A DNA stretch of 64,000 bases from Chondrus crispus. Its lineage: Eukaryota; Rhodophyta; Florideophyceae; Gigartinales; Gigartinaceae. The translations under genes and the position numbers were made by a program. A model generated the notes under the pieces. It ran no database searches, was not told where the DNA came from, and saw only the letters and a program-made list of their open reading frames with translations. The stretch covers positions 99,866-163,865 of the forward strand of contig NW_005178923.1 of assembly GCF_000350225.1 (NCBI RefSeq). Direction: 5' to 3'. Shown one piece after another: positions 32,226 through 40,180 of the stretch (positions are counted from its first letter, which is position 1; each line of letters opens with the position of its first letter).

Positions 32226-32845
32226 TGTAGTATAACCACAAAAGAATTAGATTAGAAATTCGATCCGGCTCTGTAAGGCACGAACCTTACAGACAGCCGA
32301 TACCACACGTGTGTGGGGGCACGCGCCCCCACGTGTACTATACGTGTACGAGACGTATACAGTCAGCCCTGTCGGCTGACAGGGCCGACTACAGTAGTGC
32401 CGCATAGTACAGTACGTACTGTTCTAAGTTACGATAGACTAATTGTACATTAAATGACGGGGCGGACGGGCGGTGGCGAAGGGGGACAAGCACGGACTTG
32501 TCCATGACCTACCGCCTAGGTCTGACTTCCAGCTTATCCTAAGGAAGCTTCCGTTAGCTACCTTAAGGCGAGACCGAGCGCGGGTAGAGGACGCGCGAAC
32601 ACGCGAGCGAGCCTAGATCCACCTCCGCCCGTCAGCGCTGGAACGTAACCCAGCGCTGCTCCGGGGCGTCGAGGCGTAGATCGGCCCGCGCGTGTGCGCG
32701 TCCTCCCCCCGATTCCGCTCTACCACGCTACCCGGGCCCGTGCTCCGGTTTCGTTAGCTGGTCCGACTTCCCCCGTCTTCTCGTACGTACGGGTCTTCCA
32801 GGACTAAGCATACACCCCTATCCGTCTAGGGGTGTTTATGCTACA
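32226..32845 (-). mobile_element. Solo LTR related to E3 LTRs
   Basis: 620 bp, TGTAGTATAACC...TTTATGCTACA, with TGGTT on both sides (32221-32225 and 32846-32850). The inverted TGTAGCATAAACACCCC end and the ACACCCC/GGGGTGT hairpin place it in the E3 family in the same transcriptional orientation as E3B. Divergence from E3 LTRs is clear by eye, so it is older. It arose by LTR-LTR recombination of a full element inside C1. Confidence 0.88.
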
Positions 32846-33134
32846 TGGTTATTGGGGATATGTCACAAACACGGAACAGAAGCCCAAACTACAACCCCGA
32901 GCCCGAGTACGACGCTACCTGCTGGCCCCCAACCCCCACCAATACCGCGTCCTGGACCCTGCCACTGCAGCAATCTCTACCTGCCGCGCTGCTGAGTTGA
33001 TCCCGATCGGGAGCACACCGCCGGCACCAACCACAGCACTACCGGTTATCGCCACACCGTCGCCCCAACCTCCCCGCCACATCACACAAGCGAAACGCCG
33101 CCCAGACGCACTGCAGTGGTGTGAAGCGCACGAC
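32846..33134 (+). pseudogene. C1 integrase C-terminus and start of RT
   Basis: After the solo LTR the copia frame continues with GYVTNTEQKPKLQPRARVRRYLL, the integrase C-terminal segment, and YRVLDPATAAISTCRAAELIP, the stretch before RT. DALQWCEAHD, at the edge, matches the start of copia RT (W-x2-A-x3-E). It stops at 33135 where E2 begins and is not found again to the right. Confidence 0.7.
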
Positions 33135-33756
33135 TGTAGCATAAACCCCCGGTCGCGTTGGGGGTTTAGCTGTGGTTCTTCGAAGACCTGTGTACGCGAG
33201 AGAGGACAAAAACACACACACCAGAAAAGAACGCGGGCGGTGGTAGCGTGGTAGAGCGGTGGGGAGCGGACGCGAACACAGTACGCGGTAGAGCGGTTCG
33301 ACGCGCTCGACGCCCCGGGGCGGCGCTAGTTAGCGTCCTAGCACCGACGGGCGGAGGCGGATCCAGCTCGCGCGCGTACGTTCGCGACCGCTACCCGCGT
33401 TAGTTTCTAGTTAACGCGCTCGCGTTAAGAGAACGCGTTTAGAATAAGCGGACGGGGTTAGACCTGCCGTAGAGGATCTGGTACCAAGCCCGTGCTTCTC
33501 CTTCTCCTCCCTCCGCCGCCGGTCGCCCTGTCATTTAATATACAAGTAAATAATCTATCATAACATATACTACAGTATCTAGGTAGCGCCTTACACGGTA
33601 AGCTCGCGCGCCTTACTCCGGATCGTCACGCTGTACACATGCACAGCGAGCAGCAAGCGCGTACTTACAGCCGCGCGCACACGCGCTGTAAAACGTGTCA
33701 TGGGTGTACAGTAGCCGCCCCCAGCAGTAAATAATCCCCTTCGCGATTATGCTACA
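33135..33756 (-). repeat. 3' LTR of E2 (622 bp)
   Basis: TGTAGCATAAAC...GATTATGCTACA. TAAACCCCC (33142-33150) and GGGGGTTTA (33160-33168) form a perfect 9-bp hairpin at the U5 end. GTAAGC at 33598-33603 on the plus strand is a donor-like sequence that could serve antisense splicing. Confidence 0.92.
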
Positions 33757-33791
33757 TAGCCCCCCCCTTAGGCGTGAACGTCCGCGTTCAC
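33757..33791 (-). promoter_or_regulatory. 3' polypurine tract and hairpin module of E2
   Basis: On the minus strand GTGAACG, loop CGGA and CGTTCAC (33774-33791), then CCTAAGGGGGGGG next to the 3' LTR. It still reads V-N-A-D-V-H-A-stop, like the tail of Pol, although it lies 8.5 kb from pol. Confidence 0.75.
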
Positions 33792-35446
33792 TCTTTTGGT
33801 AGGGAGCGAGGGGGGGTTCTAGTCGAGAACGACGAGTCGAGTAACCATGCTTCGGCATCCACACGTCCACTTCGACCCTCGGCCCGGGGTGTATGCACCG
33901 CGTCTAGCACTGCCTGTGTCTATCCGGTGCGCGCTTCTGATCCCTCATTCACCGTCACGGTCCATCGACATGGCCTCTTCCATCGCCCGTGAAGGCGTGC
34001 TGGGCCCCGTACGACCAGCAATACGCGATTTGCGTTGCCGCGGTGTACTCTAATGAGCGAGTAGGTCCAATTTTTCCCTCTGCGTCGCCGTCCGGTCCTT
34101 CGTGAGGCTCTGAGCGTGTTCTTGCGCATTCCGGGGTTCGACCCGTCATCAAGCGTGGATCCCCTCATCCCCCTTCCGCTTCCCCTCGAACTCTTTCCGA
34201 TACCCTCGCATTGCCCATCCGCGAGTGAGCCGCAATTGTTGTTCCGCCTCGTACCTCCCCTCCTGGGTTACGGCCTAACGCGTTCGTGGAGGTCAGCGGT
34301 GACCTATCCATCCGTGCGTGTGCGGCGACCCCGTGTGTCATGCGCGCGAGCCGGTCTGAGGGCGCACTCATTAGGACGCATTCAGTATGATACGGCGCAG
34401 GGGCAAGCGGAGTGCATACGCTTTGCTCGTTGGCTCGGCGGTGCGTCGTGCGTCCTTCGTGAGAGACGAAATCGGGGTGTAGAATGCAGATGCGTGCGCA
34501 ACCGACGCGAAAAAGGGAGAAGTAGTCGGGAGAGCCGCCTCGAGGACGGTAGCCGGAAACTGCTGGCTAGAGGTCGTTCCGCACAGCGGTGAGAACCCCC
34601 TTTGTATAGCCATTGCAGTTCACGAGAACTTAGATTCCGTCATTCGCAATTGTCTCGGCAGACTGCTTTGTACTCACATTCGAGATGTCTCTAATGGGCT
34701 CTGCGTCTCACTCAGTTCGCTACCGCCTACGGTGCAGTTAATGCGTAACAGTAACATTCCAGGTTACCACTGCTTCCGTGCAAACCGTACATACTCTGAG
34801 TCAAGCAGCGGTAGGCGTGGTATTGTAATCAGAGGACACGTAAGCGATTTTCAGTCTTGACCGCGACCCTTTTAGCACGGTTCAGTGCTGCGTCACGGGA
34901 AGGATGGGTGATGTATGAACTTGCGTCGTGGTTTTCTTTCAGTGCAATTTTCTTCTCTTGTGGTGCTGGCTGATACAGAGGCTTCGTATTCTGCGGTGCC
35001 ACCGTTGTGGTTACTTGCGCCGTGGCAAAAAAGGGGTATTGAATGTCTGTGGCTGAGGCCGTGGCTTTGGCTATGCTGCATAGGTGACGTAGTCGACAGG
35101 AGAGGCTCTTGGGGCATCGAGGAGAGCACATCCGGTTCTTGCTTTCGTTTCCCAGCGAGCATTATAGGCTCTGCAGAAGCCTTTGGCCAAGCATTAGCCC
35201 CGGCATTACTCCGTCGATCCGGCTTTCCACGTCTCACACGCAGACTCGCGGTTCCGAGTCGCTCTGAATACCTGCCTGGACTAGGCTTTTGGTCTCCGAC
35301 TAGAACGGCCCTCCTTCTTGTCTTCACACGCGCTCTCGTTGTCCGTAACACGTGCGGAGATGGGCCCCGTTCGGCGTGTCTGCGGCCGTCCTCTCTCGCG
35401 TGACCTGGGATCTGGCAGCCTGCACGCCACGCCATATGCTGAAAAT
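33792..35446. other. E2 cargo, leader region of the antisense gene
   Basis: No recognisable protein on either strand; reading frames present are composition-driven. It lies between the 3' LTR and the acceptor-like signal at 35504. GTGAGA at 34589-34594 is another donor-like sequence. It may contain the antisense promoter, first exon and intron, but nothing here proves that. Confidence 0.35.
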
Positions 35447-35504
35447 GTGCTGACGAGATGAAAATTTGCCCTCCATTTTTTTTCCATTTTTTTTTCTTCC
35501 ACAG
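35447..35504 (+). promoter_or_regulatory. Antisense 3' splice site before the E2 antisense gene
   Basis: A branch-like TGCTGAC at 35449-35454 is followed by a long T/C tract and TTCTTCCACAG ending at 35504. The frame of the antisense gene has a stop at 35459 inside this putative intron and is fully open from the predicted exon start at 35505 onward, as expected if translation enters from a spliced upstream exon. Confidence 0.5.
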
Positions 35505-35653
35505 CCACGACGGCGGCGGACGCGTCAACTGATCGAGCGCCAAAAGCTCTGCCCCGCACCCCGCTAGTCGCGGGCTGTCCTGTCGTGCCGCTGGAGGTTT
35601 TTGCTCTTGACGCGCTCTCTTCCCGTCTCACCGCGCTCGGTCCTCCTCTTCAG

Positions 35654-37831
35654 ATGCCCAACCACGTCAACGACAGGAACTCGGGCCCGCGGCCTTCGGG
35701 CTCACTTCCTGACCCGCTATCGACCTTGTCGGCCAGCGACGCCGGTCGGGGTACCACAGTGTCGCCAAGTGCCTCGGGGAACCCTTTAGGGGAACACTGT
35801 TCCCCGTTCCAGAGGGCCCGCTCACGCGATTCCACGGTTTCGGTCGTTCTCGACGTCTGTGCGATACCTGCCTCGCAGGGGGAGAGCGCGTCCATGCCGC
35901 GCGTAGGCGGTTTTCCGTTGGCTCCCGCCCCCACGGGGATGCTTTACCAACCCGAAGAGGGTTCATACGGAGCTTGTGGGAGTTGCCGCTGTCCCGGAGC
36001 GCCGGTCAGTGAGCGCGTACGCACTGGGGCGGAGGACACCACCGCCGCGCCGTCCACCACCGAGTGGTTGGGGATGCCTTGGGAAGGTTCCGTGCCGCTC
36101 CCCCTCAGCCGACTGCGCTACCCGTGGCGTCGTCATGCGCGGATTCGAGTCACAGTGGCGGAGTTGCTAGCACGTTCTTGCCTCCGCCCAGATCTCGTGC
36201 GCATTCGTAAGATCCATGAGGCGGGCTTCGCGGCGGAGTCGTCAGCGGCTCTCGGCCGCCTTATGGCCGAGGGTGGGGGCACGGCGTACCAGGTGCCGGA
36301 CGAGATTCCTTGCGATCGCACCTTCGCGTACAGCCCGGCGGAGGCGGAGTACATCGATCGCATGGCCTCCGCCATGTTCTCTGGCCCCCGCGGTGGTCCG
36401 CACCAGTTCGTGTTGTCTGGAATCTCGTCGCTTTACGTGTGCCCTCGGCCGTACGCGTATTCCAAACCACGCGTGTCTCTGCAAAAGTCCGCGAGTGCGT
36501 TGATGCGCCTCCACGGCATTGCGGTGGCGCATCACGATTGGTCGGCGTACAGGAGGATCGATGAAGTCGACGGTCGCGTTTTCCGTTCCGCCTCGTTCGA
36601 AGGGGGGCTCACCCCCGCTGACTTCCCGGCCTTACCTGACGCGGTCCGTACTTCCTTCCCATCTTTGGGCATCCATCCGCTGCTACCGTTCATCCTGAAG
36701 CATTTTGGATACGCATGTCTCGACCGCCGCCATCCCGCTTGGGGCCTCCTCACGTATAACTGCGAACGCGAATGGGCTTGGTCTATGACCAGCGCCATAA
36801 TGAGCGAGGTCTGCGTCAACCGGCGGTTGTTTATCCAGCCCCCCGCCACGCTTGCATATTTGGAGAGGGTCGCTATGGGACTTCCAAATGTGGCACTCCA
36901 TCCTCTGGAGTGGCATTCTACGCACTTCCTCTGGACCTTCGGCTCTGCCATTGAGCTTCTGCAACGCGCGCTTCGCGTCGACGAGGAGGCCCGGCGCTTG
37001 TGGACTGACTTCACGTTCGGCGAGCGGGCGGCGTTCCTGCAATACGATATTCGAAACGATACGTTCGCGTCCTCCTCCGAATCGGGTCCGACAACTCTCC
37101 CTCGTACCGGCACGTTCGGGGGCGTAGGCTCCGAGGCGCGTGAGGCGCGGCGCAAGAGGTACCGCGATTTGGACGCGGTTAGTCCGACCCTCGACGTCGT
37201 AGGTGGTACGCCTTCCCGAGTTGCCAGGCCGTCGGTGGCTGGCCCTGCGGCGAAGCCGGCTCCTGTTGTGCCCCCAGTTCCGCCCCTGGCGCCGCTGGGG
37301 TGTGGGCCTATCCGCGGGTCCGAGGTGCGCGACCTCCCCGTTGCCCGGCGCGAAGTGGCAGACATACCCAAGCTCTCTCGAGCTCTGGGTAATTTACGGG
37401 ACCGCGCCTGGTCGGTCGGGGAATTATTGGTAACGTTGTCCACCTGGTTCTTGGAGCGAACGGATGACGCGCACCGCCGAGCCAGTGAATGCGAGCGGCT
37501 GTCATCGGAGTTACAGCTCGCTACGGAGGAGTTACGACGGTCTCGGGAGGATAAGCTCCAGCATATGGACGCGTATGAGCGCGCGTGCGCTGACCGGGAC
37601 CGGTACCGCAGGGAGCGTGACGCACTCCGCAACAGCAGAGCGATGTCTTCCCGCGGGGGTGGCCTCCCGCCCCTGAACCCTACTCCTGTGTGGCGGGAGC
37701 CTGTCCGCGATCCGTACGCGCACATTCCAACCTACGCCGAGGTGCATGAGGTCCCTCGTCATCCCAGCTATTGTCCCCCGGACCCCTACGGTGCGGGTCC
37801 GGAGGGTGCCCCGGGTAGGGCTAACCAGTGA
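35654..37831 (+). CDS. Antisense open gene in E2, unknown coiled-coil protein
   Basis: A 725-codon frame from the first ATG, opposite in sense to gag-pol, between pol and the 3' LTR. The frame is open 49 codons upstream to the predicted splice acceptor, so the true start may be in an earlier exon. The first 130 residues are Ser/Pro/Gly-rich. About 130-480 look like a folded Trp/Tyr/Arg-rich domain that I cannot assign. RRKRYR near 498 is nuclear-localisation-like, a Pro-rich linker follows (530-560), and about 599-665 is a strong coiled coil (Glu/Arg/Leu heptads). The tail is Pro/Tyr-rich. No membrane segment or signal peptide. It shares position, orientation and a basic cluster with the E1 antisense gene, but no obvious sequence similarity. 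An intact 2.2-kb frame in GC-rich DNA could partly reflect composition, yet the ordered domains argue for a gene. Confidence 0.6.
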   Translation: MPNHVNDRNSGPRPSGSLPDPLSTLSASDAGRGTTVSPSASGNPLGEHCSPFQRARSRDSTVSVVLDVCAIPASQGESASMPRVGGFPLAPAPTGMLYQPEEGSYGACGSCRCPGAPVSERVRTGAEDTTAAPSTTEWLGMPWEGSVPLPLSRLRYPWRRHARIRVTVAELLARSCLRPDLVRIRKIHEAGFAAESSAALGRLMAEGGGTAYQVPDEIPCDRTFAYSPAEAEYIDRMASAMFSGPRGGPHQFVLSGISSLYVCPRPYAYSKPRVSLQKSASALMRLHGIAVAHHDWSAYRRIDEVDGRVFRSASFEGGLTPADFPALPDAVRTSFPSLGIHPLLPFILKHFGYACLDRRHPAWGLLTYNCEREWAWSMTSAIMSEVCVNRRLFIQPPATLAYLERVAMGLPNVALHPLEWHSTHFLWTFGSAIELLQRALRVDEEARRLWTDFTFGERAAFLQYDIRNDTFASSSESGPTTLPRTGTFGGVGSEAREARRKRYRDLDAVSPTLDVVGGTPSRVARPSVAGPAAKPAPVVPPVPPLAPLGCGPIRGSEVRDLPVARREVADIPKLSRALGNLRDRAWSVGELLVTLSTWFLERTDDAHRRASECERLSSELQLATEELRRSREDKLQHMDAYERACADRDRYRRERDALRNSRAMSSRGGGLPPLNPTPVWREPVRDPYAHIPTYAEVHEVPRHPSYCPPDPYGAGPEGAPGRANQ

Positions 37832-38328
37832 TTTCGAGACTTGGTCATAGTTGCCCGTCGGTAAGTAGTCGTGCGTGTAGATGGTTACCGTAAAAAAGAG
37901 GGCTGCTCAACGGCCGTCTTCTTTGCACCATTCTTTTGCAACGCGTCCAAATTTTGCAACGCAGCAAGTTATCTTGTGGCAGTGCCGACCGTTTCACACA
38001 TCACAGAGGCGGGTTGGCGAATCGTCCGATAGCACGCCGTACCTCCCGTCTCAGCTGACGGGGGACCTTTCTACGGCGCCATCTGCACGTATCGCTCCTT
38101 ACGCGACCTCCTCCGGTCTCCTTTTTGGCACATACCCTCCCCTGTCTCGCTGTGCTCGACGGGCGACGACGAGTGCCAGAAAGCAGCGGTCAGCGCGGGC
38201 AGGGGCCACGTGAAGCATGGGGGGGCGTGCCTGCGCGGCGCGACATGCGCGCGTACGCATAGGACAGCCGGATGCTCTTGATCAAATCACATAAAATTTT
38301 CCGAAAAAACTCCGGAGGCAATTTTTGG

Positions 38329-38406
38329 CCAAAAATCCGGCATGATCGGTGATTGGTGCGCTCTCGTGCGCGTGCCAAAAATTTCCGGAAATTAAAATAC
38401 GATGGC
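38329..38406. other. Conserved noncoding block shared with E3
   Basis: Counterpart of 23151-23226: CCAAAAA, then TGATTGGTGCGCTCTCGT, then ATTAAA and ATGGC. It occurs in the same orientation relative to pol in both elements although the cargo around it differs, so it is probably an inherited part of the element rather than captured DNA. Confidence 0.5.
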
Positions 38407-38631
38407 GTCGGGCGTAGCCCCTGCGGTGGCACGCTGCTCGGCGTACAGTACGAATGCCATGCCGAGCTGCAGCGCCCCAAGAGGAGCTGCTTCCTCGCTT
38501 CCGCCGGGACAGCCTCTGCATACGGCCTGCGCTTTCGCTCGTACTCTGCAAACGCCTCGAGGTGCCCATCGTTGGATCCGAATACGTCTAAGGTCACCAT
38601 TCGCACCGCGAGTTTGTATGTCATCCATGGC

Positions 38632-39045
38632 ATGCAGTTTGTTTCGCAGAGGAAGATGTATCATGACGTGTGGCATGAGATGGATAATGCGTCGGGCTAT
38701 TTGCTGGCCAGGGGAATGCAGATTGAGTTTGAGCATGTCGGAGAGGTGGCGGCGATCGATGAATGGAATCAAAGAGCACAGGAATTGGCGAAGGGTGCGG
38801 CGGGCGGTGAGCCGCATATTGATAAGTTCTCAAGGTGTGTGACTTGCGAGATTGACTTCGATGATGGCTTTGTCACTGTTGTCTCGCATTTTAAGGATAT
38901 GCACCTCGATCCAGCGCCAAAAGAGGAGGAAAACACTCCCGTGCGTGCCATGCCGAAGGAAACATACAACTGCAAACTCTGCCCCAGAGTCCTGGCAGAC
39001 GGCTTCGCACTTCAACAACACTTGTTGGATAAACATGGGCGTTAG
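38632..39045 (+). CDS. Short C2H2 zinc-finger reading frame in E2 cargo
   Basis: 137 codons from the first ATG; the frame is open back to about 38353, so the N-terminus is uncertain. Two C2H2-type modules are visible: CVTC...HFKDMH (C-x2-C-x13-H-x4-H) and CKLC...HLLDKH (C-x2-C-x12-H-x4-H), the second near the C-terminus. The segment before them is amphipathic and charged. Such fingers bind nucleic acid or protein. It is antisense to gag-pol and follows the 725-codon gene by 0.8 kb. Alternatives: the last exon of a spliced antisense transcript, or a captured host exon. Confidence 0.45.
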   Translation: MQFVSQRKMYHDVWHEMDNASGYLLARGMQIEFEHVGEVAAIDEWNQRAQELAKGAAGGEPHIDKFSRCVTCEIDFDDGFVTVVSHFKDMHLDPAPKEEENTPVRAMPKETYNCKLCPRVLADGFALQQHLLDKHGR

Positions 39046-39901
39046 GGCGCTGCTTCTCACCAACAGTGATCCAGCCGAGTCGCCTTCTCCTTTTTTCCAC
39101 GCCCTGCCTCTCATGGGACATGAGTAGGAGAAGGTAAAACTCATGTCCATGCTGACGATGCGGTGTCTCCGGCTGCGTCGCCCCTGGCCTCCAGTCCCAT
39201 TATTAAAAATGTACACAAGGTTTCTGAAGGACAAACTCTTCCATCTCAACACTGCTGGCAGTTGCAGATGACTCCCTCACCGGCCACAACTGGCCTCATG
39301 GGGAATTCTCCATTTCTCCCTTTTTCATCTCACCCAAACGTCATTAACCGGAGATGTGCCATGTCCAACACCTGCTTCTGTAAAGAGCTGCTTCTTAGTC
39401 CATCAACGATGGCTTCTTCGCCCTCACTGCGACACAATGTCCTGAACTTCAGTCGCGGCGCCAGCGTTTCCCCCAATGCCGTTTTCCACAAGCGAGCACC
39501 CCGCATTTGAATAACAATGGTGAACAGTCTTACTCATAATAAGCCCAAGACAACCAGCCGTTGTGTGCAGCTATTTCGCCTAACGACAATGAGAATTGAG
39601 GAGAAACAGCATCAGAGACATGATATACATGCACAACAGTCCTACGTCAAAAACATATTTCATTCAGATTTGATTCCACTTGTGCACTTGGCCATGCAAA
39701 AAGGGCAGTGATGGCTTTGACAGCGATATGAGGCTGAGGCATCGCATTGACAGCAAAACGGTTGTAGATGGCGCGGAAAACCGAGAGGTTGGAAGGCGTT
39801 ATTTCGGATGAGCTCTTCTGGAATCACTGCTGTATCTTAACATGTCTCTCTTCGTTGCGGAGGATGTATGCATTCTTGCGATTGCGGCGTCATGGGTTGC
39901 C
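39046..39901. other. E2 cargo, unassigned
   Basis: No convincing gene. Short protein-like stretches on the minus strand around 39360-39500 are broken by stops and could be remnants of a captured gene, but I cannot name one. Confidence 0.3.
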
Positions 39902-40139
39902 TCAAGCCTTCAGGGTGAAGGCGCCGGGGCAGGTGGCGTGCTTGTTGAGGCGGTCCGAGGCGAGGTCGTAGACTTCGCCGAGGAAGTGGGTGGCGAATTG
40001 GGTGAGCAGGATGAAGAGCCAGCCGCGGAGGAAGGTGGGGGGGGTGCAGCGAGGGGACCAGGAGCGCGGCCGCGAGGTAGGTGGTGGCCGAGAGTACGGT
40101 CATCTTCGCGCGCGAGAGCTGCACGAGATGGCGCAGCAT
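39902..40139 (-). pseudogene. UbiA-type prenyltransferase fragment
   Basis: On the minus strand the frame reads QLSRAKMTVLSATTYLAAAL, a membrane-helix start typical of UbiA-family enzymes. After a frameshift at the eight-base run at 40037-40044 it continues with FILLTQFATHFLGEVYDLASD. The last part resembles the Asp-rich metal/prenyl-diphosphate site of the family, with the first Asn replaced. UbiA enzymes move prenyl chains onto aromatic acceptors in quinone, haem or tocopherol synthesis. Only about 75 residues remain, with a frameshift and a tandem duplication at its 5' edge, so this is a dead fragment, probably host DNA picked up by the element. Confidence 0.5.
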
Positions 40140-40180
40140 CGGCGCAGCGGTGGAGATGGCGCAGCATCGGCGCAGCGGTG
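40125..40180. repeat. 28-bp tandem duplication
   Basis: Two perfect copies of a 28-bp unit (40125-40152, 40153-40180) beginning GAGATGGCGCAGC, with the start of a third. It lies at the 5' edge of the UbiA-like fragment. Confidence 0.85.

Larger units (their letters stand above)
18768..33134 (+). mobile_element. Ty1/copia element C1, interrupted and truncated
   Basis: Pieces in order: LTR and PBS (18768-18894), gap, gag end/protease/pre-integrase (19670-20603), [E3], integrase (31392-32225), [solo LTR], integrase end and RT start (32846-33134). The two younger insertions have clean 5-bp duplications and the coding sequence continues across them, which fixes the nesting. RT, RNase H and the 3' LTR are absent; the element is cut where E2 begins. 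It inserted into the pogo-like transposase. Confidence 0.82.

Noticed and set aside
34893-35543. 216-codon minus-strand frame over the putative antisense intron
   Set aside because: Lys run from the pyrimidine tract and Arg-rich filler; no motif.
36532-37725. 397-codon minus-strand frame opposite the E2 antisense gene
   Set aside because: The plus frame is longer, has ordered domains and a coiled coil, and is preceded by an acceptor-like signal. The minus frame is low-complexity Arg/Ser-rich.
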